DNA of 64,000 bases from Rhodonellum sp041748555 (lineage in GTDB: Bacteria > Bacteroidota > Bacteroidia > Cytophagales > Cyclobacteriaceae), in the NCBI GenBank assembly GCA_041748555.1, contig JBGTDA010000115.1, forward strand, positions 1 through 64,000. Reading direction: 5' to 3'. Both the position numbers and the translations under genes were made by a program. Each line of letters starts with the position of its first letter. Position 1 is the stretch's first letter. This document shows, piece by piece, positions 52,711-61,498 of the stretch. The notes under the pieces are model-generated. The model had not been told where the DNA came from. It did no database searches and saw only the letters and a list, made by a program, of their open reading frames with translations.

Positions 52711-54107
52711 ATCGCACAGCTTTAATAATCATTTATTTTTTGATTCTTGCTCCATTTCCTTCACAGGGGCAGGAGATACTTTCCCATGACCAATTTATGG
52801 AGTGGGTAAGAAATTATCATCCGGTTGCCAGGCAGGCAGATATTACTCTGAGGTTTGGGCAACAGGAAATGAGGATAGCCAGAGGGGGATTTGATCCTCT
52901 ATTATATGGTGATTATGATCAAAAACAGTTTAACAATACCCGATATTACGATAAAAGAGAAGCGGGAATCGTGATTCCAACGGTAGCAGGAGTGGAATTT
53001 AAAGGTTTGTTTGAACAAAATTCAGGACAATATCTGAACGATGAAAGAACTGTACCACCGGAGGGGCTCATTGTTGCGGGGCTTTCTTTCAACATTGGTC
53101 AGGGACTGTTTATTGATGGACGACGCGCAGCATTGAGACAGGCTGAAATTTATAGGGAATCGACTTTTGCCGAAAGAGAACAGATTCTGAATGACCTTTA
53201 CCTTCAGGCAAATCAGTCTTACTGGAACTGGTCTGCTGCTTATGAAAACAGGAAAGTATTGGAAGAAGGAGTAAGATTGTCGGAAATCAGGTTTGAAGGA
53301 ATTAAAGGAAGTTACGAACTGGGCGATCTTCCCGCCATTGATACGGTGGAAGCATTTACCCAAATATTAAATAGACAATTCAGGCTTCAAACTGCTGAAA
53401 TTTCCTATTTTGATACCGGGCAGGAAATCAACACATTTCTTTGGGGCGATGACTCCATGCCAATCAATTTGAATTCTGACATGGTTCCCGAGCCGGTTTC
53501 TACTGAGATAGAATTTCAAAACGGTTTTGAAAACCTTAGAACCTTAATCCCCGATCATCCCGAGCTGAGGCTTGCTGATTTTGATCTGGCTTCTCTGGAG
53601 GTGGAAAGAAGATGGAAAGCCGAACAGATTAAGCCTATAGTGAAGGTTAATTATAATTTATTGGCAACTTCATTGGGCCAACTTGAGCAGACTCCTTTTT
53701 TTGAAAACAATTATAAATGGGGATTCACTATTTCTACACCTCTTTTCTTGAGAAGAGAAAGAGGAGAACTTGGTCTGACAAAAGCAAGACTGGATTATAA
53801 ACAAAATGACAGGGATTTAAAGTTGATGAGGTTGGAAGCAAAACTTGAAAGCGCAATCAACAATTTCCAAACCATCCAGACCCAATTCGGGATTTTCAGC
53901 GCTAACATTCTGGGATTGGAAAGACTGCTTCAGGGGGAAATGACTAGGTTTGAGATTGGGGAAAGCTCACTCTTCCTGATCAATGCACGGGAAGTAGCAG
54001 TTCTTGAAGCTCGTTTGACACTTAATGAACTTTTGGCCAGAAGAAAAATTGCCCATGTCCGGATGCTGAATGCTGCAGGTTTGGGATTTTTGGATTTGGT
54101 GAACTGA
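52707..54107 (+). CDS. TolC-family outer-membrane protein
   Basis: A 466-residue outer-membrane efflux protein with a signal peptide (PSQGQ), and the repeated alpha-helical coiled-coil segments of TolC-type channels (e.g. LNDLYLQANQSYWNWSAAYENRKVLEEG and LEAKLESAINNFQTIQTQFGIFSANILGLERL; core AINNFQTIQTQFG). It completes the tripartite exporter with the upstream genes; the start codon overlaps the HlyD stop. Substrate could be a peptide, lipid or drug; unknown. Confidence 0.9.
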   Translation: MNRTALIIIYFLILAPFPSQGQEILSHDQFMEWVRNYHPVARQADITLRFGQQEMRIARGGFDPLLYGDYDQKQFNNTRYYDKREAGIVIPTVAGVEFKGLFEQNSGQYLNDERTVPPEGLIVAGLSFNIGQGLFIDGRRAALRQAEIYRESTFAEREQILNDLYLQANQSYWNWSAAYENRKVLEEGVRLSEIRFEGIKGSYELGDLPAIDTVEAFTQILNRQFRLQTAEISYFDTGQEINTFLWGDDSMPINLNSDMVPEPVSTEIEFQNGFENLRTLIPDHPELRLADFDLASLEVERRWKAEQIKPIVKVNYNLLATSLGQLEQTPFFENNYKWGFTISTPLFLRRERGELGLTKARLDYKQNDRDLKLMRLEAKLESAINNFQTIQTQFGIFSANILGLERLLQGEMTRFEIGESSLFLINAREVAVLEARLTLNELLARRKIAHVRMLNAAGLGFLDLVN

Positions 54108-54130
54108 ATATTGTAAAAGCATCAAAAAGT

Positions 54131-54165
54131 AACCGGATACTTATTTTCATTTTCGGTATCCGGTT
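54131..54165 (-). terminator. Terminator between tolC and the Gfo/Idh/MocA gene
   Basis: A 10-bp stem aaccggatac (54131-54140) / gtatccggtt (54156-54165). On the minus strand a T tract follows, so it ends the Gfo/Idh/MocA transcript; it may also stop plus-strand transcription after tolC. Confidence 0.65.
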
Positions 54166-54178
54166 CCATAATAAATCC

Positions 54179-55648
54179 TTAAGCACCCAAAGACCAATCA
54201 TCACGATAATCGCGCTTCACAAATTGATTGGCAGGTTCAAAATTGGTTACTTTCATATCCTCACCGTTCCAAAGCAATTTGATTCCTCTTCCCGGAAAAT
54301 CAAACTGATTGGCATTACCTCCCGGTCTTGGGACACGATAATCATAACTTCGGATGGCAAGATTGCCCATCAATACAGATTCCGTAAGCGGTCCCGCAAT
54401 GGAGAAAGGAGAGCTCAGCTGCTCAAATTCTTTGCTTCCATGACCTGCTATGGCAGCCTCAACCCAGTTGTTGTAATGACCGCGGTCGCCATCGGGGACA
54501 CGATAAATGGTTTCAGGAACAGAAACATCATCGGTTCTTGAGGTAGGCAGAAGTTTAGGGTCTCTTCCATAAGTGCTGCACATCATTTTTCCTTTTGTAC
54601 CTTCTATAATCACACCGTTTCCACCATCACCCATGATTTCATTGGCTTGGAGTTCGATTGGCCTGGTAGGTTGGATTCCTCCATCCATCCAGTGAAACTC
54701 AAGACTTTCCTTTCCGGGTCTGGGAAATCTCAGTGTGATATGGGAAGATGGGGGACAGCTTTCCGGGAAATAACCGCGCAGAAATTCACCGACATATACT
54801 GTTCCCACACTGCATTCAGCTGATTCTGGATAACCAAGTCCAAGAACCCTAAAAGGAGGTTCAATGATGTGACAAGCCATATCACCCAAAGCACCTGTTC
54901 CGTAATCCCACCATCCTCTCCAGTTGAAAGGAACCAAGTTGGGTACATACTCTTTCTCCGGGGCTGTTCCGAGCCAGAGATCCCAATCCAGGTCTGCAGG
55001 TGGTGGAACAGAAACATCAGGCCAGGGAATTCCCTGCGGCCAAACCGGTCTGTCAGTCCAACATTGGACTTTGGTAGCTTCTCCGATCAATCCGGCATTG
55101 TACCATTCCATCATCTTTCGGACCCCATCTCCACTAGATCCCTGATTACCCATCTGTGTGACAACTTTATATTTATCAGCGGCCTCAGTGAGCTTTCGCG
55201 CTTCATAAATATCGTGGGCAAGTGGCTTCTGTACATAAACGTGCTTGCCGAGCTGCATAGCAGCCATAGCCGCAACAGCATGGGTATGATCTGGTGTAGA
55301 TACGGTAACCGCATCAATATTATTTTGCTCTTTATCCAACATATCCCGGAAGTCCCTGTAATATGTTGCTTTTGGATGGGCCTCGACACTTCCTTTTGCC
55401 CGACTGTCATCCACATCACACAAGGCAATGATATCTGCTTTTCCGGTTGCAAAAACTCCACGGATATCTCCCGCTCCCATTCCTCCAACACCAATACCCG
55501 CAACTCTTAACCGGTCACTTGGGGCGACAAAACCCGGTCCACCGATGACGTGCCTTGGAACGATGTAAAATCCTGCAAGTGCCGTGGCGGAGACTTTCAT
55601 AAAGTCCCGTCTGGAATTGTTATTTTCAGTTGATTTTTTCTTTTTCAT
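54179..55648 (-). CDS. Tat-exported Gfo/Idh/MocA-family oxidoreductase
   Basis: A 489-residue oxidoreductase with a twin-Arg signal (NSRRDFMKVSATALAG). The Rossmann segment RVAGIGVGGMGAGDI, the conserved EKP-equivalent KHVYVQKPLAHDIYEARK (with Gln-Lys-Pro), and WWDYGTGALGDMACHIIEPPF are visible. Belongs to the same periplasmic group as the gene at 23013 but in a different subtype. Probably an NAD-dependent sugar-modifying enzyme; substrate unknown. Divergent from the GH20 gene with a 336-bp gap. Confidence 0.88.
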   Translation of the reverse strand: MKKKKSTENNNSRRDFMKVSATALAGFYIVPRHVIGGPGFVAPSDRLRVAGIGVGGMGAGDIRGVFATGKADIIALCDVDDSRAKGSVEAHPKATYYRDFRDMLDKEQNNIDAVTVSTPDHTHAVAAMAAMQLGKHVYVQKPLAHDIYEARKLTEAADKYKVVTQMGNQGSSGDGVRKMMEWYNAGLIGEATKVQCWTDRPVWPQGIPWPDVSVPPPADLDWDLWLGTAPEKEYVPNLVPFNWRGWWDYGTGALGDMACHIIEPPFRVLGLGYPESAECSVGTVYVGEFLRGYFPESCPPSSHITLRFPRPGKESLEFHWMDGGIQPTRPIELQANEIMGDGGNGVIIEGTKGKMMCSTYGRDPKLLPTSRTDDVSVPETIYRVPDGDRGHYNNWVEAAIAGHGSKEFEQLSSPFSIAGPLTESVLMGNLAIRSYDYRVPRPGGNANQFDFPGRGIKLLWNGEDMKVTNFEPANQFVKRDYRDDWSLGA

Positions 55649-55984
55649 TTAAGTAGCTGTTAATGTAGCTTTGTTGCATGTTGAGTATTAAAACGGTTTT
55701 CAATTTATTAAATAATATATATCAACTTCAAAGTTTTCTATCATTTTGGAAAAGAGGAGGATAATAAGGATAAGTGGGTTTTTCTATAATCTTTTTTCAT
55801 GTTTTTGCTCAAACGAGATTTGACTTTGCAAGATTTTCCCACAAATGGATTTACCATCGGGTAGTTACTGTAATCAAAGTGCAATAGATCAACTCATTTT
55901 TATAAATCTTTTAATTAAACGGTAAAACCTTTTAAAATATTTTTATTTAAGTTTGCCCGCAACCAAAATAATAGAACCAGATTG
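55649..55984. promoter_or_regulatory. Divergent intergenic region with a promoter-like element
   Basis: 336 bp without a gene between the Gfo/Idh/MocA (minus) and GH20 (plus) genes. TAAGTTTG at 55948-55955 exactly matches the Bacteroidota -7 consensus, 29 nt upstream of the GH20 start, with no clear TTG at -33. No operator-like palindrome was found. Confidence 0.4.
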
Positions 55985-57580
55985 ATGTACTTGTCCTCAC
56001 TAAAATCCCTCGCTTTTCTTGGATTAACCATTTGCTTGTTTACAGCTTGTGAATTCAATAAACCTACTCCACTCTCTGAGCATGCCATTATTCCAAAACC
56101 TTTATCGGTCACGGATACGGATGGGCAATTTGAAATAACCGATAAAACAGAAATCGTGGCTTCGGGAGATGTTTCTTCGGTAACGGTTTATCTGCAGGAG
56201 TTTCTTCAATCTACAACCGGTTTTGAACTGGCCACGGGTTCTGAGGCCACTGAAAATTCCATTGTCCTTGCTTTGGAAGGTGGATTGGCTGAAGAAGGAT
56301 ATGAACTTGATATTACCACTGAGCGGGTAAAAATTTCAGCAGGCTCACCTGCAGGATTGTTTTATGGTGTTCAGACGTTGAGGCAGCTGCTGCCGGCAGA
56401 GACAGAAGGGGTATCATCAACATCCTCGGGATTGTTTCTTGCCACGGGAAAAATTCAGGATGCGCCCGAATATGGTTACCGTGGAGCCATGTTGGATGTT
56501 TCGAGACATTTTTTTCAGGTTGAAGATGTGAAACACTTCATTGATCTGATTGCAAAATATAAAATGAACATGCTACACCTGCACCTTTCAGATGATCAGG
56601 GTTGGAGGATTGAAATCAAATCCTGGCCGTTGTTGACCACCATTGGTGGAAGTACACAAGTCGGTGGAGGAGAGGGAGGTTTTTATACACAAGAGGATTA
56701 TAAAGATATTGTGGCTTTTGGCCAAAGTAGATTTATCACCATTGTCCCGGAAATCGACATGCCCGGCCACACCAATTCAGCTCTTGCTTCTTATGGTGAA
56801 TTGAATCCGGGAATAAAGGTTCCAGATGAAGGAGCCCTGCCTTTTGACAGGAAGGAGATCGGAGTTGATGGTATGGCAACACCTTTATATACAGGAAGGG
56901 AAGTCGGCTTCAGTACACTGGCCACCGATAAGCCGGTTACTTATCAGTTTGTGGATGATGTTATCCGGGAAATTTCGGAGATTACACCTGGGCCTTATTT
57001 TCATATAGGTGGTGATGAATCTCATGTTACTGAAATGGAAGACTATATTCCCTTCATAGAAAAAGCCCAGGAGATTGTAAAAAAGTATGGAAAAATAGCC
57101 ATTGGCTGGGATGAGGTGGCACATGCATCATTGGATTCTACTACTATTGCTCAGTTTTGGGCAAAAGGCGAAAACGCCAAAATGGCCGTGGATCAGGGAG
57201 CAAAGGTGCTGATTTCACCTGCGACCAGAGCCTATCTTGATATGCAATATGATTCTACCACCGTCCTGGGCTTGCATTGGGCAGCATATATTGAAGTTGA
57301 TGAGGCTTATAAATGGGAACCCACAGAACTTGTTGATGGAATCGGCAAATCTGACATTATCGGTGTGGAAGCACCTTTGTGGACGGAAACCATTTCCAAC
57401 AGATCCGATATCGAATACATGATATTCCCAAGAATAACCGCCATAGCCGAAATTGCCTGGACCCCCAAAAATCTTCGCGATTGGGAATCCTATAAATCCA
57501 GATTAAGCAAACATGGACAGCGATGGGATAAGATGGGAATAAATTACTATCAATCTCCTCTTGTTGATTGGGAAAATTAG
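55985..57580 (+). CDS. GH20 beta-N-acetylhexosaminidase lipoprotein
   Basis: A 531-residue exo-hexosaminidase that removes terminal GlcNAc or GalNAc. It has a lipoprotein signal (LFTACEF), an N-terminal GH20b domain (IPKPLSVTDTDGQFEITDKT; core PKPLSV) and the TIM-barrel: GYRGAMLDVSRHFF, HLHLSDDQGWRIEIK, VPEIDMPGHTNSAL, and the catalytic D-E pair in HIGGDESHV (about 344-345), then AQFWAKGENAK and a late W in EAPLWTETI. All expected for the family. Monocistronic. Confidence 0.95.
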   Translation: MYLSSLKSLAFLGLTICLFTACEFNKPTPLSEHAIIPKPLSVTDTDGQFEITDKTEIVASGDVSSVTVYLQEFLQSTTGFELATGSEATENSIVLALEGGLAEEGYELDITTERVKISAGSPAGLFYGVQTLRQLLPAETEGVSSTSSGLFLATGKIQDAPEYGYRGAMLDVSRHFFQVEDVKHFIDLIAKYKMNMLHLHLSDDQGWRIEIKSWPLLTTIGGSTQVGGGEGGFYTQEDYKDIVAFGQSRFITIVPEIDMPGHTNSALASYGELNPGIKVPDEGALPFDRKEIGVDGMATPLYTGREVGFSTLATDKPVTYQFVDDVIREISEITPGPYFHIGGDESHVTEMEDYIPFIEKAQEIVKKYGKIAIGWDEVAHASLDSTTIAQFWAKGENAKMAVDQGAKVLISPATRAYLDMQYDSTTVLGLHWAAYIEVDEAYKWEPTELVDGIGKSDIIGVEAPLWTETISNRSDIEYMIFPRITAIAEIAWTPKNLRDWESYKSRLSKHGQRWDKMGINYYQSPLVDWEN

Positions 57581-57744
57581 TTTTTACACAAGATATCATA
57601 TAGTTTTTGGATGATACTTTAAGTTATGGTCTTTTGAATCCAGTTCTAATCCATAATTCAAATTCATTTCGGATATCCCGGGTTTTGAACTTGATGTTTG
57701 ACTGATATGTTAAATTTACGATAGACAGAATTAAAAATTAAACT

Positions 57745-58665
57745 ATGCTTAAAATGAATTTCCTTTTCGCTCTTATTTTCTTGATGTTTTCGTGCTCTTA
57801 CGATGATGGCCAAAACAGTATTCAACCTATAACAGACCCTCCCAATGCTATTGGAACCGTTTATTTTATAAGCAAGCTGAATATAGAAGATTCATATGCT
57901 AAGTTAAAAACTTCTCTTCAGCAGAATAAAAACATTAGTATTGTTGCAGAATTGGATCATTCTCAAAATGCTGCTTCTGTAGGAGTGGAACTTGCTCCAA
58001 CCAGGATCATTTTCTTTGGAAACCCTAATTTGGGAACTCCCCTGATGCAGGAAAATCAACTGGCTGGTCTGGACCTTCCGCAAAGAGTCTTATTCTATGA
58101 AGAAGAAGGGGAAGTTTTTGCCCTTTATAATAGCACCAAATATATGGCCTCCAGATATGATGTTGATGGAGTTGAAACCTTACCACAAATCTCTGAGGCG
58201 CTAACGGATCTGGTAGGATCTGCTGTTAATGCCCAAGGAGAAGAAAACGAAAATCAGAATGTTGACAGGCATGAAGGGATTATAAGTGTTGAAAGTACTA
58301 CAGGTTTTGAAGCGACTTATGCCAACCTAAGGTCAAGTATAGAAGACAACGATAATTTAAGTATTGTAGCAGAGCTGAACCACCGGGAAAATGCTGAAAG
58401 TGTGGGTATGGAACTTCGTCCTACAAGGTTAATCATGTTTGGCAATCCCAACTTAGGTACACCTTTAATGCAATCAAACAGAAGCATTGGACTGGATCTT
58501 CCTCAAAAAATGTTGGTTTGGGAAGCCGAAGATGGTACCGTAAATATTTCTTTTAACAATCCTGAATTTCTAAAGGAGAGACATCATATTTCAGGAAATT
58601 CAGAGGAAATCGCACAGATAAAAACTGCTCTGGAAATGCTTTCCAATTCAGCCGCGGGGAGGTAA
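57745..58665 (+). CDS. Tandem DUF302 lipoprotein
   Basis: A 306-residue lipoprotein (LMFSC lipobox) with two copies of the DUF302 domain: residues about 36-150 (FISKLNIEDSYAKLKTSL ... FFGNPNLGTPLMQENQLAGLDLPQRVLFYEE; core GNPNLGTPLMQ) and about 175-300 (SVESTTGFEATYANLRSSI ... FGNPNLGTPLMQSNRSIGLDLPQKMLVWEAE). Each has the family's ELDH/ELNH and FGNPxLGTPLM motifs. A short acidic linker joins them. DUF302 proteins are small, possibly lipid- or metal-binding; function unsettled. Confidence 0.87.
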   Translation: MLKMNFLFALIFLMFSCSYDDGQNSIQPITDPPNAIGTVYFISKLNIEDSYAKLKTSLQQNKNISIVAELDHSQNAASVGVELAPTRIIFFGNPNLGTPLMQENQLAGLDLPQRVLFYEEEGEVFALYNSTKYMASRYDVDGVETLPQISEALTDLVGSAVNAQGEENENQNVDRHEGIISVESTTGFEATYANLRSSIEDNDNLSIVAELNHRENAESVGMELRPTRLIMFGNPNLGTPLMQSNRSIGLDLPQKMLVWEAEDGTVNISFNNPEFLKERHHISGNSEEIAQIKTALEMLSNSAAGR

Positions 58666-59060
58666 AAAATGGATGGGGGTTAGACATATTTTATTTTGAA
58701 ATCCATAGAGGTAACTAAAACTAAAACTTTTTTGGAAGTAAATCTTTTATAGCAATCTAAGATTACCGGAGACTCTAACGTTTCTTACGTTATGGGTAAA
58801 AGTTAGCTTAACTCAAGCCTAGTAGCTAATATTTTAATCGAACTTATTTCCATTTTATTCAACTTTCAGTTTTAGTTGCAGGAAGAGATGTCCAGTAATT
58901 ATCTTAGTGGTTGTTCCCAGGGTTGTACCAAAATTATTTTTCGCAACTTGACAAGTTTAATTCCAAGACCTTTTTCACAAGAAGAAGTTTAATGAGGTTT
59001 ATTATTGAAATAATGAATCATATTCAGTAAAAACAAGGAATTTAATAAAACGGAAAATTT
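58666..59060. other. Intergenic region without a recognisable gene
   Basis: 395 bp. Apart from a small hairpin taacg/cgtta near 58777-58793 I see no ORF, RNA or repeat. It leads into a run of broken genes. Confidence 0.5.
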
Positions 59061-59693
59061 ATGTTAAGGGAATTAAATGATGCCTACGGTTTTATTTTTG
59101 AAGATGAACTGCTCAAAGAAATTGGCGAAACCGCAGTTTTAAAGACCGCCCGGGAAGGTGATATTATAATGGATATCAATGAATACATTACTTCCATGCC
59201 CTTACTACTGGATGGGGCAATTAAAATTCTGAGAGAAGATAAAGAAGGAAACGAATTACTGCTTTATTTTTTGGAGCGGGGAGACACCTGTGCTCTTACC
59301 CTTTCCTGCTGCCTTGGCCAGACCAAAAGTGAGGTCAGAGCAATGGCAGAAAAAGATTCTTCTGGTGCCTATTGCTAAAAACGAGGAATGGTCCGCCAAA
59401 TGTAAGAGCTGGAGAAATTTTGTTTTTGGAAGCTACTAATCGAGACTTACTGAAATGCTCGAAACAATCGATACCATAGCCTTTCATGAATATGGATCAA
59501 CGTCTGTTACGCTATCTGCAAGATAAAGCCAAATATTAATCAATCGGAGGAACTTCAGGTTACACATCAACAGATAGCCTATGATCTTAATACTTCTCGA
59601 GTTGTTATTTCCAGATTATTAAAGAGGCTTGAAATGGAGGGAAAAATTTTTTTAAACCGCAGTCAAATTACTTTAGTGAATTATGATCTCTAA
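59061..59693 (+). pseudogene. Crp/Fnr-family regulator, frameshifted
   Basis: The first 105 residues encode a cyclic-nucleotide-binding-like domain (AREGDIIMDINEYITSMPLLLDGAIKILRED; core PLLLDGAIKILRED; GNELLLYFLERGDTCALTLSCCLG). After a frameshift near 59358 the sequence continues as VLLPIAKNEEWSAKCKSWRNF and, with further shifts, QVTHQQIAYDLNTSRVVISRLLKRLEMEGK, the helix-turn-helix, to a stop at 59691. Several shifts make it non-functional. Its shape is that of Crp/Fnr regulators of the Dnr/Cyr type. Confidence 0.78.
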
Positions 59694-59825
59694 CAGAGAA
59701 CTTTTATTACTGGCTAGGGAGAGATTATAAATTACTTTTGGGCAATTAAATTGTAAATACTTTGAGAACGTTTGATCCCCTAACTGGAGGAGCAAAAATA
59801 TTGATATAACTTCTAAATAGAAAAT

Positions 59826-59945
59826 ATGAAGGAATTTTGGAACGATAGATTTAATCAAAAATCTTATGTCTACGGAAAAAATGAGGGAGAATTCCATAAA
59901 GGGAAAGGTTGGGTGATAAGGTCCGTTGACCAAAAAAGAGCTTGA
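59826..59945 (+). pseudogene. Fragment of a SAM-methyltransferase-like gene
   Basis: Reads MKEFWNDRFNQKSYVYGKNEGEF, the start of a class I methyltransferase of the FWNERY...YG type, then loses similarity and stops at 59945. Only about 23 residues match, so the name is tentative. Confidence 0.4.
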
Positions 59946-60091
59946 ATAGAGATCCCGATGATGCACTTAAGGTTAAAGAGAAATTAAGGAAGCTTGGTTA
60001 TCCTGCAGTAGATGAAAAAAATTCTATGGTCTCAAAAGCCAGTTCCTTTATAAGTTGTGCCAGTGGAAAAATGCAGAAGTCAAAAGTCTAA
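59945..60091 (+). pseudogene. Gene remnant of unknown identity
   Basis: An in-frame 48-codon stretch, NRDPDDALKVKEKLRKLGYP then AVDEKNSMVSKASSFISCASGK, without a start codon and ending at 60091. The composition looks coding and the fragment resembles the end of a larger protein. I cannot name the family. Confidence 0.3.
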
Positions 60092-60139
60092 AAACTTCAG
60101 ATGAAAAAATTGAAGCCCATTAACCTTAAAATATAGGAA

Positions 60140-60493
60140 ATGAAGAAAAAGACCAAAAAAAGTTTTTTAGAATATGGAATCATAATTGCCATTTTTGGCG
60201 GACTCTATTTTACAGGATTACATACGGAAGTGTTAGGGTTTCTTCAGCGGGGAATACTTGCAACAGGGATAATGAATCCAGATCTTGAGGAGAATTCTGA
60301 TCTTGCTGTAAATGAAACCTATCCACAAGCAGATTTCTCAATGAACCTTATCAATATCAAAGGAGAAAAAGTCGCTATGGAGGAACTTAGGGGGAAGGTA
60401 TTTTTCATGAACGTATGGGCCACATGGTGTCCTCCCTGTATTGCTGAAATGCCCGGAATTAACAAACTTTATAATGATATAAAATTTTGAGCT
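60140..60493 (+). pseudogene. Truncated TlpA-type thioredoxin-like protein
   Basis: A 116-residue frame with one N-terminal helix (about 10-30), then FSMNLINIKGEKVAMEELRGKVFFMNVWATWCPPCIAEMP with the CPPC active site (core NVWATWCPPC) and GINKLYNDI, stopping well before the rest of the thioredoxin fold. Downstream frames show no continuation. TlpA proteins reduce periplasmic disulfides, often for cytochrome maturation. The gene was cut by a deletion or insertion; the IS200-like element lies 110 bp further on. Confidence 0.75.
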
Positions 60494-60600
60494 AATCATA
60501 TTTTACCCATTATTGCCATAGTTTCGAGAAATTTGGCTCAATATGTTCTTTTCATATAATAGTGATATGGAATGATACATATCTTTAATCAAGAGAATTC

Positions 60601-61160
60601 CTGGGGGCTTGCCCCGGGGTGTAGAGGAAAAGTTTGAAAAACGGATGGTTTTTCAAACACTTTGAAAAAGTGTAGTTTTGATAAGTGGACGATCATATTT
60701 ACAAAAGACATAATAAAACACTTTTGCTCTACCATTTGGTATTTCCCCTGAAATATAGGAAAAAGATCCTGACAGAGGAAACAGGAGAAAGCCTAAAGAG
60801 TGTGTGCGTAGAGCTATCGGGTCGTTATGAGCTTGAATTTATAGAAATTGAATACGCATCGGATCATGTCCATTTTTTGGTTCAAAGTGTCCCATCGATT
60901 TCGATAAATAAGCTGGTTAGAGTGATAAAGAGTATTACAGCAAGAGAGTTGTTTCGTTTACATCCAGAAATAAAGCAACTGTTGTGGGGAGGGAGTTTAT
61001 GGACAAGCGGATATTATGCCAATACGGTTGGCCAATATGGGACAGGAGGTTATAAGAAAGTATGTGGAGAATCAAGGGAAAGAGAAAGAATAAAAGAAAA
61101 TCCATTCAGGACAGCTCGGTTTGTTCTAATACATCGGGGCTTGCCCCGGGGTAGTTTATT
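60601..61160 (+). mobile_element. IS200-type insertion sequence, degenerate
   Basis: The two ends have matching hairpin-forming sequences with the shared core ggggcttgccccgggg: 60604-60619 on the left and 61136-61151 on the right. They bracket a broken transposase. IS200/IS605 elements have no terminal inverted repeats or target duplications and use such subterminal hairpins, so exact boundaries cannot be fixed from sequence alone. Confidence 0.7.
60685..61128 (+). pseudogene. tnpA: IS200-family transposase TnpA, frameshifted and interrupted
   Basis: Reads as a Y1 HUH transposase: TLLLYHLVFPLKYRKKIL, the HUH motif DHVHFLVQSVP, and the catalytic Tyr in SGYYANTVGQYGTG. After that the frame shifts near 61048; the true C-terminus continues in another frame as VIRKYVENQGKEKE, is interrupted by a TAA where a Tyr is expected, and ends KKIHSGQLGLF near 61128. 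At least one frameshift and one nonsense change make it inactive. The start is a GTG at 60685. Confidence 0.8.
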
Positions 61161-61176
61161 AATCCTAAAAAAATAA

Positions 61177-61498
61177 AATTATTGGAATATCATATCAATT
61201 TAACTTTTTACTAAAAAATAAAGCTTTCAGGAAACTTAAAGCCTTATTTTACTGAAGTCAGCGTGTTTTTGAATCGGAAGATCATGACAACTACAGATAT
61301 GGACAACTCTTAGAGTGTTGAATTGATTTCCTTGATTCAGATGAAATTTCTTTGAAGTTGTTGTGGATTGCGACCGATTATTAAAAAAGGAAAAAATACT
61401 TTATTTATTGTTTCAAATCTCTAATTCATACGACTCATTTTTAATTTCCGAAAAATGCAGCTAATATGCTTTTTCATTTTATCTAACATTTATATTAA
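61177..61498. other. Intergenic region with a weak coding remnant
   Basis: About 320 bp between the IS element and the symporter gene. One frame at 61262-61384 reads RVFESEDHDNYRYGQLLEC, a stop, then IDFLDSDEISLKLLWIATDY, which could be an eroded gene fragment; nothing else is seen. Confidence 0.35.

Noticed and set aside
54869..55510. 213-residue plus-strand frame inside the second Tat oxidoreductase gene
   Set aside because: Antisense to a gene with clear motifs; the translation shows no signal or domain.
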